A model generated the notes under the pieces. That model saw nothing but the letters and a program-made list of their open reading frames with translations. It was not told the origin of the DNA and made no database searches. From the NCBI GenBank assembly GCA_020431745.1, contig JAGQHR010000145.1, forward strand, positions 1 through 7,312: 7,312 nt of DNA, given 5' to 3'. The translations under genes and the position numbers were made by a program. This DNA comes from Candidatus Eiseniibacteriota bacterium (lineage in GTDB: Bacteria > Eisenbacteria > RBG-16-71-46 > CAIMUX01). This document shows positions 1 to 6,658 of the stretch, in pieces; position 1 is the first letter of the stretch, and every line of letters begins with the position of its first letter.

Positions 1-1951
1 TGGAGCGCAGGGAAGTGGCGTAGCGGTTCAGTTCCGCCAACGGCACCTTGGTCCGGATCACCTGAAAGCGGCCGTCGGCGTCCATCCCGGAGATCTTGCC
101 GCGGCGGCTGGAGATATCGCCCATGACGTCGCCCATGTACTCGTCCGGCACGCGCACCTCGACCAACATGACCGGTTCCAGAAGGATCGGCGACGCCTCC
201 GTCATCCCCTTCTTGAAGCACTGGATGCTCGCGATCTTGAACGCCATTTCCGACGAGTCGACATCGTGGTAGCCGCCGAAGTAGAGCCGGGCGCGGACGT
301 CGACCACCGGGTAGCCGGCGAGGACACCGCCGGTCATCGCTTCGTGCAGCCCCTTTTCCACGGCGGGGATGAACCGCGACGGGATGACCCCGCCGGTGAT
401 CTCGTTCGAGAACTCGAAACCCGTGCCCCGCGCGGCGGGCTCGAACTTCATCGAAACGTCCGCGAACTGGCCGGCGCCTCCCGTCTGCTTCTTGTGGCGG
501 TAGGCGACGTCGGAGCTGCTCCGGATCGTCTCCCGGAACGGCACCTTCGGCTTCGCGGTGTCGACCTCGAGATTGAACTTGCGCTTGAGCCGCTCGAGGA
601 TCACGTCGAGGTGTTGATCTCCCATGCAGTGGAGCACGGTCTGATGGAGGTCGGGATGCACCTCGAGGTGGAAGCTGGGGTCCTCTTCGCGCATCTTCGC
701 GAAAGCGGTCCCCACCTTCTCGTCGTCGTTCTTGTTCTTGGCCGTGTAGGCGATGTCGTGGTTCGTCGGCGGCATCGCGATGGGAGCGAGCACGATCCCA
801 TCCGCCTTCATGCAGAGGGTATCGCCCAGATCGGTGGACTTGAGCTTGGCCGCGGCCGCGATATCGCCGCAGACCAGCTTCTCGAGGTCGCTCCGCTCCT
901 TCCCGAGGAAGTTGTAGAGCTGACCGAGCCGCTCGGACGTGCTTTCGTTGCTGTTGTAGAGATCGGCCGACCCCTCGATCAAACCCGAGAACGAGCGAAT
1001 GAAGGAGAACTTCTGCGCCATGAGCTCGCTCGTGACCTTGAAGACCATCGCCAACGGATGTCCGGTCGCGGAAATCTCGACCCGGTCGCCGTCCGTGTTC
1101 TTGGGACCGGGAACGTCCAGCGGGCTGGGCGCGAAGTCGGTAATGAGTGAGAGCAGCGCCACGGTGCCGAGCCCGTGCTCCGCGCTCACTGGCACCACCG
1201 GGTAGAGCGTTCCCTTGACGATACCCGTGCGAAGGCCCTGCACGATCTCTTCGGGCGAGAGCTCCAGCGTTTCGAGGTACTTCTCGAGGAGCGTGTCGTC
1301 CGATTCGGCGGCCAGCTCGACGAGCTTGCCCTGGGCTTCTTCGGCGGCGGCGGCGGCGTCCGCCGGCACCGGGATCTCCTTGAGCTCCTTGTCGGCGAAC
1401 TCGTAGCCCTTGCCCTCGAGCACGTTGACCACACCCTTGAAGTCCGGACCGGCGCCGATGGGATAGAAGAGCGGAACGGCGCGGTTGTTGAGGAGCTCGT
1501 TCAGCTCCACCATCACGCTGTCGAACTCCGCCTGTTCCTTGTCCATCATGTTGATCGCGACGATGCGCGGCTTCTCCTCGTCGTCGAGGATTTCCGCCAT
1601 CCGTTCGGTGTCGGGCTCGACGCCGTTCTGTCCGTTCACGACGAGCAACGCGCAGTCGCCGGCGCGCAGACCGCAGAGCGTCTCGCCGATGAAGTCCGCG
1701 TAGCCCGGGGCATCGAGGAGGTTCACCTTCTTCTTGTTCGCCTCGAACTGAGCGAGCGAGAGATAGACCGTCGCCTTGCGCTTCGTTTCCTCGGCCGTAT
1801 GGGCGAGCGTCGAGGTTCCATCGGCGACTCTCCCCTGGCGCGCAACCGCGCCGACAGAGAAGAGCATCGATTCGCAGAGGGTCGTCTTCCCCGAGCCCCC
1901 GTGTCCGACGACCACGATGTTTCGGATATCCGCGGGCTGAAATGCCTTCAC
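1..1951 (-). CDS. Elongation factor G-like GTPase, EF-G-2/EFG II type (3' end cut by window edge)
   Basis: This is a ribosome-associated translational GTPase, paralogous to the translocase EF-G. 650 residues are visible; usual EF-G length is about 690, so only the end of domain V is missing. The start is GTG at 1951, preceded by a strong GGAGGT. The G domain has P-loop GHGGSGKT (residues 16-23), a switch I without the canonical RGITI (KRKATV instead), DAPGY at 80-84 in place of DTPGH, and NMMD at 134-137 in place of NKxD. Domain IV carries KKQTGGAGQFADV and the tip motif YHDVDSSEMAFK. Domain V begins near GDVMGDISSRRGKISGMD and reaches PLAELNRYATSLRS. DAPGY, the HKKQTGG segment and the lack of RGITI match, from memory, Thermus thermophilus EF-G-2, so I place it in the EFG II group rather than calling it fusA. 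Family membership is firm. Its role (translocation, recycling or something else) is not shown, and the gene stands alone here, divergent from a histidine kinase, not in the usual rpsL-rpsG-fusA-tuf context. Confidence 0.93.
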   Translation of the reverse strand, partial: MKAFQPADIRNIVVVGHGGSGKTTLCESMLFSVGAVARQGRVADGTSTLAHTAEETKRKATVYLSLAQFEANKKKVNLLDAPGYADFIGETLCGLRAGDCALLVVNGQNGVEPDTERMAEILDDEEKPRIVAINMMDKEQAEFDSVMVELNELLNNRAVPLFYPIGAGPDFKGVVNVLEGKGYEFADKELKEIPVPADAAAAAEEAQGKLVELAAESDDTLLEKYLETLELSPEEIVQGLRTGIVKGTLYPVVPVSAEHGLGTVALLSLITDFAPSPLDVPGPKNTDGDRVEISATGHPLAMVFKVTSELMAQKFSFIRSFSGLIEGSADLYNSNESTSERLGQLYNFLGKERSDLEKLVCGDIAAAAKLKSTDLGDTLCMKADGIVLAPIAMPPTNHDIAYTAKNKNDDEKVGTAFAKMREEDPSFHLEVHPDLHQTVLHCMGDQHLDVILERLKRKFNLEVDTAKPKVPFRETIRSSSDVAYRHKKQTGGAGQFADVSMKFEPAARGTGFEFSNEITGGVIPSRFIPAVEKGLHEAMTGGVLAGYPVVDVRARLYFGGYHDVDSSEMAFKIASIQCFKKGMTEASPILLEPVMLVEVRVPDEYMGDVMGDISSRRGKISGMDADGRFQVIRTKVPLAELNRYATSLRS

Positions 1952-1955
1952 CGAG

Positions 1956-1961
1956 ACCTCC
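1956..1961 (-). promoter_or_regulatory. Shine-Dalgarno site of the EF-G-like gene
   Basis: On the minus strand GGAGGT, inside the purine run GGGGGAGGT, lies 4 nt before the GTG at 1951. It is the best ribosome binding site in the window and fixes the GTG start, which no ATG nearby in frame rivals. Confidence 0.75.
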
Positions 1962-2606
1962 CCCTATTCGTCAACCCCGCACCATCACACGTCCGGTAGG
2001 GTTCATGGCTTTCCTTGTAGCGTGGATTGTGTCCTCGCGCAGATATGAGATGCCCGGGGGCCGGACCGGACCTCTGGCTCCGGGGGACCGCATCAGCGGA
2101 AGCGACAGCAGAGCCGTCGGTTGCCGCACCTGCCGGCCGACGGGCGAGGCGCCCAGTTTCCTTGATGGATCCCGTCGCCGGGGCATCCGGCCGAGACTAG
2201 CATTCGCCGCCGGAAGCGGCAAGAACATGTCCGCCAGCTGCATGGGCGGACGCGACTTAGGGCCTCCGCCCCCGACTTCGGGGAGTCCCGGAGGCCCATC
2301 CGGCCGCCCCGGGACTCCATATCCGGGGCGCACGGGCGGAGGATGTGGCCTAACCTCCTGTGTCCAAGACGATTGGCACCAACTAGGTGTGACCACCGTC
2401 CTGGGTTGCCTTTAGGTGGATGCCTCTCATGATCACCCCTGAACCGACCGATGGATACCCGTAGACCGCGCCACGGTGTGCGGCCGTCCGACGGATACGA
2501 GCGGACAGCCGGGGAACGCCATCGCGTGGGATCGCGTCGACCGGAGGGCCGCCTCTTGCGCACGCACTTGCCGCATGACCATAACATCGAAGGTCGAGAC
2601 TCGGGC
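1962..2606. other. Divergent intergenic region, rich in inverted repeats, no convincing protein gene
   Basis: About 645 bp separates the EF-G-like gene from the most defensible kinase start. Open frames exist on both strands (1942-2415 plus, 1971-2396 minus), but their translations are proline/glycine/arginine-rich, lack recognisable motifs, and have no clear ribosome site. Small hairpins are scattered through it: 2066-2083 (CCGGACC / GG-C-TCCGG, 3-nt loop), 2114-2120 with 2137-2143 (7 bp), 2142-2146 with 2150-2154 (5 bp, overlapping the previous one), and 2206-2210 with 2216-2220 (5 bp). The strongest group, at 2229-2359, is listed separately. A heptamer ATCGCGT is repeated at 2521-2527 and 2531-2537. 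I found no confident -35/-10 pair; TTGTAG at 2015 and TATGAG at 2044 are too far apart. The region most likely holds promoters for the two divergent genes and a structured RNA. Confidence 0.6.
2229..2359. ncRNA. Candidate structured RNA: chain of mutually exclusive hairpins
   Basis: Perfect complementary pairs seen directly: 2229-2235 with 2245-2251 (7 bp); 2244-2250 with 2265-2271 (7 bp); 2260-2268 with 2289-2297 (9 bp), enclosing 2270-2274 with 2279-2283 (5 bp, loop ACTT); 2282-2291 with 2309-2318 (10 bp); 2305-2312 with 2323-2330 (8 bp); and a long-range stem 2263-2271 with 2334-2342 (9 bp), continued after a bulge by 2257-2261 with 2349-2353 (5 bp). GGAGG at 2338-2342 can also pair with CCTCC at 2355-2359. 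Neighbouring stems share bases, so they cannot all form together: either a row of local hairpins or one closed multi-branch fold. That is the layout of an RNA switch. I do not recognise RNase P, tmRNA, SRP, 6S or a known riboswitch core. Strand is undetermined: on plus it would lie upstream of the kinase, on minus upstream of the EF-G-like gene. No U-tract follows, so it is not an ordinary intrinsic terminator. It is a structural inference from one sequence. Confidence 0.35.
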
Positions 2607-2711
2607 ATGGGTGGCCCAGCCGATCCGGCCACTCCGAGCCGGCCTTCGCAGATCGGCTGCCCATCCTTCGGGGTGGTGGCCTGTGGATGCCCCCTCGCAC
2701 CACCCCCGATC
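2607..2711 (+). ncRNA. Second hairpin cluster with UUCG-capped stem, overlapping the assigned kinase N-terminus
   Basis: Pairs seen: 2617-2625 with 2651-2659 (CAGCCGATC / GATCGGCTG, 9 bp), with ATGGG 2607-2611 and CCCAT 2660-2664 able to extend it; inside it 2626-2629 with 2638-2641; 2661-2666 with 2671-2676 closing a TTCG loop; 2670-2678 with 2698-2706 (GGGGTGGTG / CACCACCCC, 9 bp); and 2651-2656 with 2706-2711 (6 bp), which competes with the first stem for the same GATCGG. The C(UUCG)G stem has a U-G pair that works only as plus-strand RNA (it becomes C-A on the other strand), which favours plus-strand transcription. If this is a 5' leader, translation of the kinase may begin downstream of it. 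It may equally be chance structure in GC-rich coding DNA. Confidence 0.3.
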
Positions 2712-4691
2712 GCACCGGCAGCTCCACCCCAGTCGCGCACCGGGGCTCGCCTGAGCGTCGTCCTCGGTCTCGTCCTCATCACCGCGGCGTTCGTGCTGGT
2801 CCAACGTCCAACGCTCGCCGGCATGCTGTCGTCACGGTCCGAGGCGGCTCCGCTTCCCGCGGCTTGGACATGGATCGCGTTCGCGTGGGGACTGGTCATG
2901 CTGGCGGGGCCTCTCGCGTGGCCCCGCCGCACCCCGACCTCCGCGGTTTCGGGGCCTGTCTCAGCTCCGCCTGATGCCGCTCCGACCGTTGCCGCTCCGT
3001 CGCCGGGTGCCGACCCGGTCCTCGCGTGTCCGGCCGACGATCAGCTCCGGCAGGCCAAGGAGACGGCCGAAGCGGCAAGCCGGGCCAAGAGCGAGTTTCT
3101 CGCGACCATGAGCCACGAGATCCGCACTCCCATGAACGGAGTGATCGGCTTCACGCATCTGCTGCTCGACACCCCGCTGACGGAGGAGCAGCAGGAGTAC
3201 GCCCAGCTCATCCAGCGCTCCGGCAAGTCGATGCTCTCGCTCATCGACGACCTGCTCGACTTCTCGAAGATCGAATCCGGACACCTCGACCTCGCGCACG
3301 CGCCGTTCGACCTGTCGCTCGCGATCGAGGAGGTAGCCGACCTCCAGGCCCACCTCCTGGAGAGCCGCGGCGTGACGCTCTTCGTGCGCTACGGCGCGGA
3401 CGTGCCGCGCGAAGTCGAAGGGGATGCCGACCGCACCCGTCAGGTGCTGTCGAACCTGATCCACAACGCGCTCAAGTTCACGGAGAAGGGCTTCGTCCGG
3501 GTCGAAGCGAGCCGACTTCCGGCCGATGCGGACACGCCCGACGATCGTGTCCGCGTCGCCGTGACCGACTCGGGACCGGGCATTCCCGCCTCGCATCGGA
3601 GCGCGGTCTTCGAAATGTTCCACCAGGTCGATGGCTCCACGCGCCGCCGCTTCGGAGGCACCGGACTGGGACTCGCGATCTGCAAAAAGCTCGTCGAACG
3701 CATGGGTGGAGAGATCGGGTGCGAAAGCGAGCCCACGCGGGGCGCCACCTTCTGGTTCACCCTGCCGTGCCGAGCAAGCGGCTCCGAAGCGCAACCCGAG
3801 GCGCCGACCCTCGAAGGCGTACCCGCGCTGGTGGTTCATCCGAACGAAACCGAGCGGACGCTGCTGTGCGAACAGCTCGCGCTTTGGGGACTGCGATGCC
3901 AGGCGACCGCCTCCGCGCACGATGCGCTCCGACTCCTGCGGGGCCCGGAAGCTCCCGTTCCCCCGGTTCGCCTGGTCGTCGTCGAGCAACGCGCCGCCGA
4001 GATCGGCGGACAACCGCTGCCGGCGTTGCTCGGGGAAGTGCCGGCGCTCGCCGAGCTCGCCGTCGTGCTGGTCGGCGACAAGGCGCGCGGAACGATGCTC
4101 CCGGGAACTGCTGTTCCGAGCCGCACGGTGCGCGCGGTCTCTCGTCCGCTCGCTCGCCCCTCCCAGCTTCGGGACGCGCTCGTCTCGGTGCTCGAGGCGC
4201 GCCCGCTGCTGCCGACCTGGGCCGGTTTGCCGGCGCCGGAGGAAACGGATCTCGTCCCGGATCCGGAAGCTCCACGGCTGCGCGTGCTCCTCGCCGAAGA
4301 CAACACCACCAATGCGAAGCTCGCGCTCCGCATCCTCGAACGTGAGGGATGCCGCGTCGATGTCGTGACCAACGGACGCGAGGCAGTCGATCTCGCGACC
4401 CGACTTCCCTACGACATGATCTTCATGGACTGTCACATGCCGGAAATGGACGGTCTGGACGCCACGGCCGCCATCCGCCGTTGGGAGTCCACACGCCCCG
4501 ACTCCTCCGCCTCGGCCGGCGGGAGCTTCCGTTCCCGGGTTCCGATCATCGCCGTGACGGCGAGCGCGATGGCCAGCGACCGCGAGGCATGTCGGGTGGC
4601 GGGCATGGATGACTTCATCAGCAAGCCGCTGCGCAAGGGCGACCTCCACTTCGCCCTCGCCAACTGGTGCGCTGCCGCGAAAGCCGCGTAA
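2607..4691 (+). CDS. Membrane-bound hybrid sensor histidine kinase (HisKA-HATPase_c-pseudoREC-REC)
   Basis: This enzyme autophosphorylates a histidine and passes the phosphate to its own receiver. Numbering from ATG 2607 (694 aa): helix 1 about 49-67, a loop of some 20 residues, helix 2 about 86-104, a proline/alanine-rich linker, then HisKA with MSHEIRTPMNG (His170, codon 3114-3116). HATPase_c follows: N-box NLIHNALKFT, G1 DSGPGIP, F-box FHQVDGSTRRRFGG and G2 GTGLGLA. The first receiver (about 404-530) is degenerate. The second (about 557-690) is complete, with ED pair 564-565, phospho-acceptor Asp608 (4428-4430), Thr651 and Lys673. There is no PAS, GAF, HAMP or HPt domain. The reading frame is open from 2433, so ATG 2451 (746 aa) is possible. 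I chose ATG 2607 for a distant GAAGGT. GTG 2673/2676 also keep both helices. None has a good ribosome site, and the first ~90 residues of the longest version look non-coding. No response regulator adjoins it, so the partner is likely a separate HPt protein. Confidence 0.9.
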   Translation: MGGPADPATPSRPSQIGCPSFGVVACGCPLAPPPIAPAAPPQSRTGARLSVVLGLVLITAAFVLVQRPTLAGMLSSRSEAAPLPAAWTWIAFAWGLVMLAGPLAWPRRTPTSAVSGPVSAPPDAAPTVAAPSPGADPVLACPADDQLRQAKETAEAASRAKSEFLATMSHEIRTPMNGVIGFTHLLLDTPLTEEQQEYAQLIQRSGKSMLSLIDDLLDFSKIESGHLDLAHAPFDLSLAIEEVADLQAHLLESRGVTLFVRYGADVPREVEGDADRTRQVLSNLIHNALKFTEKGFVRVEASRLPADADTPDDRVRVAVTDSGPGIPASHRSAVFEMFHQVDGSTRRRFGGTGLGLAICKKLVERMGGEIGCESEPTRGATFWFTLPCRASGSEAQPEAPTLEGVPALVVHPNETERTLLCEQLALWGLRCQATASAHDALRLLRGPEAPVPPVRLVVVEQRAAEIGGQPLPALLGEVPALAELAVVLVGDKARGTMLPGTAVPSRTVRAVSRPLARPSQLRDALVSVLEARPLLPTWAGLPAPEETDLVPDPEAPRLRVLLAEDNTTNAKLALRILEREGCRVDVVTNGREAVDLATRLPYDMIFMDCHMPEMDGLDATAAIRRWESTRPDSSASAGGSFRSRVPIIAVTASAMASDREACRVAGMDDFISKPLRKGDLHFALANWCAAAKAA

Positions 4692-4726
4692 CGTCAAACG
4701 AAACGCGCCTTGCGACATCCCGCTAC

Positions 4727-4748
4727 GGGCACCTTCGACGTTGTGCCC
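4727..4748 (+). terminator. Weak hairpin after the kinase stop, possible terminator
   Basis: GGGCAC (4727-4732) pairs perfectly with GTGCCC (4743-4748) around a 10-nt loop, 35 bp after the kinase stop codon. No T-run follows, so if it terminates it would need help from Rho. It also overlaps the proposed -35 box. Confidence 0.25.
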
Positions 4749-4769
4749 CTCCACGGCCGCTCCTAAGAT
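4741..4769 (+). promoter_or_regulatory. Possible sigma-70-type promoter for the Rossmann-protein gene
   Basis: TTGTGC (4741-4746, 3 of 6 to TTGACA) and TAAGAT (4764-4769, 4 of 6 to TATAAT) are separated by exactly 17 bp. Transcription would begin about 4776, leaving a leader of roughly 38 nt. The boxes are weak matches and the organism's sigma factor preferences are unknown. Confidence 0.3.
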
Positions 4770-4802
4770 CGGACTCGATTCGACACCCCCGTCCTTCGTC
4801 CT

Positions 4803-4807
4803 GGGAG
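4803..4807 (+). promoter_or_regulatory. Ribosome binding site that sets the Rossmann-protein start
   Basis: GGGAG ends 6 nt before ATG 4814. It supports that start over the in-frame ATG at 4667, which lies inside the kinase gene and would add 49 residues with no family character. Confidence 0.7.
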
Positions 4808-4813
4808 CGTTCC

Positions 4814-6658
4814 ATGAGCCAATCCGGTACTCCTCCGATCTTCGATACCCTGCTGCTCCTGGGCGGGGGCGGCCTCGTCGGAACCCAAGTCGCGAAGCGG
4901 GCGGCGACCGATCTGCAGCCGCGCCGCATCGTGATCGCGACTCTTTTCCGCGAAGAGGCGCGGGAAACCATCACCGAGCTCGCCCGAGACTTCCCGCAAG
5001 TCGCGTTCGAGGGGTACTACGGAAACATCTTCCTGCGCGGAGAACCGGTCTCCGTGGACGAGCGCGTGGCCATGCGCTCTCCCATGGAGCAGAAACAAGA
5101 TCCGCAGGTGCGGCGCGAGCTCTTCGCCGATCTTTTTTCGGACTTCGAGACGGCCTACGCCGAATCGTTCCTCGTCCGCCTCGTGCGGAAGGCGCAGCCC
5201 CAGGCGATCGTCGACTGCGTCAACACCGCGACCGGAATCAGCTATCAGGACGTCTTCCTCGCCAGCGACATCGTCTCCCGCGGACTCGAGGAGCTGCGTG
5301 GCTCGGCCGACGGCCGGTCCGATCCCGGGGATACCGTCGTCGTCCCGCGCGCGCGTTTCGAGTCCTTCGCGACCGACTTGGAGAACCTGTTGGTCTCGAT
5401 CTCCGTTCCCGAGCTCATCCTCCATACCCGCCTGCTCCACCGCGTGATGACGGAGATCGGCACCCGCACCTACGTCAAAGTGGGCACGACCGGAACCGGC
5501 GGGATGGGTCTCAACATTCCCTACACCCACGGCGAAGACCGTCCCAGTCCGACCCTCATGACGAAGACCGCGATCGCGTTCGCCCAGACGGGTCTGCTCT
5601 TTCTGATGGCGCGCACCGCCGGCGGACCGATCGTCAAGGAAGTCAAGCCGGCGGCCATGATCGGATATCGCGACATTGACTATCTCGTGCTTCGGGGACC
5701 GCAATACCGGCGGAAGGACGGACGGATCGTCGTCGAAAAGGCCCAACCCTACGTGCTCTATCGATCGCAGGAGGAGCCCCTGGGCTCGGAGCTCGACACC
5801 ACACCGCAAGTGGATCGGTTCGAGCCGCTGCTGGACGAGGAGGGCCACCCCCGCACGCTGCAGCTGCCGGCCGTCAACACCGGCGAGAACGGCATGTTCA
5901 CACGCGGGGAGTTCGAAGCGATCACCTACACCGGACAGATGGAGTTCATCACTCCCGAGGAGATCGCCCACGACGTGATCCTCGAGCTCCGCGGCAGCAA
6001 CACCGGACACGACGTGATCTCGGCCGTGGACTCCGCGGTCATGGATCCGACCTACAAGGCCGGCATGATCCGTCACGTGGCGATCGAGGAGCTGCACAAG
6101 CTGGAAGCGGAGAAGGGGGTGCCTTCGGTGGCGCTCGGTCAGTTGGGACCGCCGCAGCTCGCGAAGTTCCTCTACGAGGCCCATCTCTTCGCAGTGGAGT
6201 ACCGGTCGCTCGATCGAATCCTCGGCGCGGCCGACGAAGCGGGCCCGAGCGCGGAGGAAATCTCCCAACGGTTCTTCGCGCGCTTGCAGCAGGACCCGCT
6301 GCGCGAGGTGGTCACCTCGATCGGCATCCCGATCCTCTGGCCGGACGGCCGCCGCATCTGGCGCGGTCCGGTCGTCAAGATCCCGGCCTACAACCCGAAG
6401 CGGAACCTCCTGGCCCTGGACGCCGCGGCCATCGATCGCTTCGCCGGCAAGGGATGGGTCGACCTGCGGCCGCAGCACATGACGTGGTGGATCGACCAGT
6501 TCCGACGCATGCGGGGCTCGACCTATGCGCGGGGCTCGAAGTGGTCCTCGGAGCGGCTGACCCGGGCCGCCTATCTGGCCGACGAAATCCGGATCGGCGA
6601 GGTCGTGGCGTGGCTCTTCAACAACACGTTGGATCCGGCCGGACACCGCATCAAGTAG
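4814..6658 (+). CDS. Uncharacterised 614-residue protein with N-terminal NAD(P)-binding Rossmann motif
   Basis: Function not recognised. The N-terminus is a beta strand followed by the glycine-rich turn GGGGLVG (residues 17-23) and a helix, then RRIVIATL as a likely second strand. This is the signature of an NAD(P)-binding Rossmann fold of the short-chain dehydrogenase/epimerase kind. A second glycine-rich stretch, GTTGTGGMG (224-232), lies in a segment I recall as conserved in proteins labelled only short-chain dehydrogenase. Around 355 comes NTGENGMFTRGEFEAIT, then a long C-terminal half (to about 614) with no family I can name, including WPDGRRIW and a tryptophan/arginine-rich end. At over 600 residues it is more than twice a classical SDR. 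I see no signal peptide or membrane helices, so it is probably cytoplasmic. A classical SDR Tyr-x-x-x-Lys catalytic pair is not evident, so oxidoreductase activity is inference. The stop, TAG 6656-6658, lies inside the 3' end of the opposing ctaA-like gene. Confidence 0.9.
   Translation: MSQSGTPPIFDTLLLLGGGGLVGTQVAKRAATDLQPRRIVIATLFREEARETITELARDFPQVAFEGYYGNIFLRGEPVSVDERVAMRSPMEQKQDPQVRRELFADLFSDFETAYAESFLVRLVRKAQPQAIVDCVNTATGISYQDVFLASDIVSRGLEELRGSADGRSDPGDTVVVPRARFESFATDLENLLVSISVPELILHTRLLHRVMTEIGTRTYVKVGTTGTGGMGLNIPYTHGEDRPSPTLMTKTAIAFAQTGLLFLMARTAGGPIVKEVKPAAMIGYRDIDYLVLRGPQYRRKDGRIVVEKAQPYVLYRSQEEPLGSELDTTPQVDRFEPLLDEEGHPRTLQLPAVNTGENGMFTRGEFEAITYTGQMEFITPEEIAHDVILELRGSNTGHDVISAVDSAVMDPTYKAGMIRHVAIEELHKLEAEKGVPSVALGQLGPPQLAKFLYEAHLFAVEYRSLDRILGAADEAGPSAEEISQRFFARLQQDPLREVVTSIGIPILWPDGRRIWRGPVVKIPAYNPKRNLLALDAAAIDRFAGKGWVDLRPQHMTWWIDQFRRMRGSTYARGSKWSSERLTRAAYLADEIRIGEVVAWLFNNTLDPAGHRIK

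Larger units (their letters stand above)
4692..4813. other. Intergenic spacer between kinase and Rossmann-protein gene
   Basis: This 122-bp gap separates two codirectional genes. It holds a 6-bp hairpin (4727-4748), a possible promoter (4741-4769) and the ribosome binding site of the downstream gene. Its presence suggests the two genes are transcribed at least partly independently. Confidence 0.6.

Noticed and set aside
1345..1365. Simple GCC/GGC triplet run in the EF-G-like gene
   Set aside because: It encodes a short alanine run in a surface segment of the G domain region and is ordinary for a high-GC genome.
266..1999. Plus-strand open frames opposite the EF-G-like gene (266-1150 and 1175-1999)
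   Set aside because: The minus-strand frame reads as EF-G through all domains, so these are shadows of it.
1942..2415. 157-codon plus-strand and 141-codon minus-strand frames in the intergenic region
   Set aside because: Translations are Pro/Gly/Arg-rich without motifs, they overlap the hairpin cluster, and there is no Shine-Dalgarno. They are more likely chance openness in GC-rich DNA.
2060..2720. RNase P RNA, tmRNA, SRP RNA, 6S RNA or c-di-GMP riboswitch in the structured region
   Set aside because: The conserved core sequences I know for these (for example GAGGAAAGUCC of RNase P, or the tmRNA tag and tRNA-like ends) are absent on both strands.
2798..2812. Tandem heptamer GTCCAAC in the kinase N-terminal region
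   Set aside because: Two copies of 7 bp inside a membrane-helix flank carry too little information to call a repeat element.
2961..4754. 597-codon minus-strand open frame opposite the kinase gene
   Set aside because: It is antisense to a clear HisKA/HATPase/REC protein, is Arg/Gly/Glu-rich, lacks motifs, and is the kind of long mirror frame expected from high GC at third codon positions.
4763..6646. 627-codon minus-strand open frame opposite the Rossmann-protein gene
   Set aside because: Same reason: low-information composition (many Asp-His, Arg, Glu-Val runs) and no ribosome site. The plus-strand frame has the Rossmann motif and a good start.
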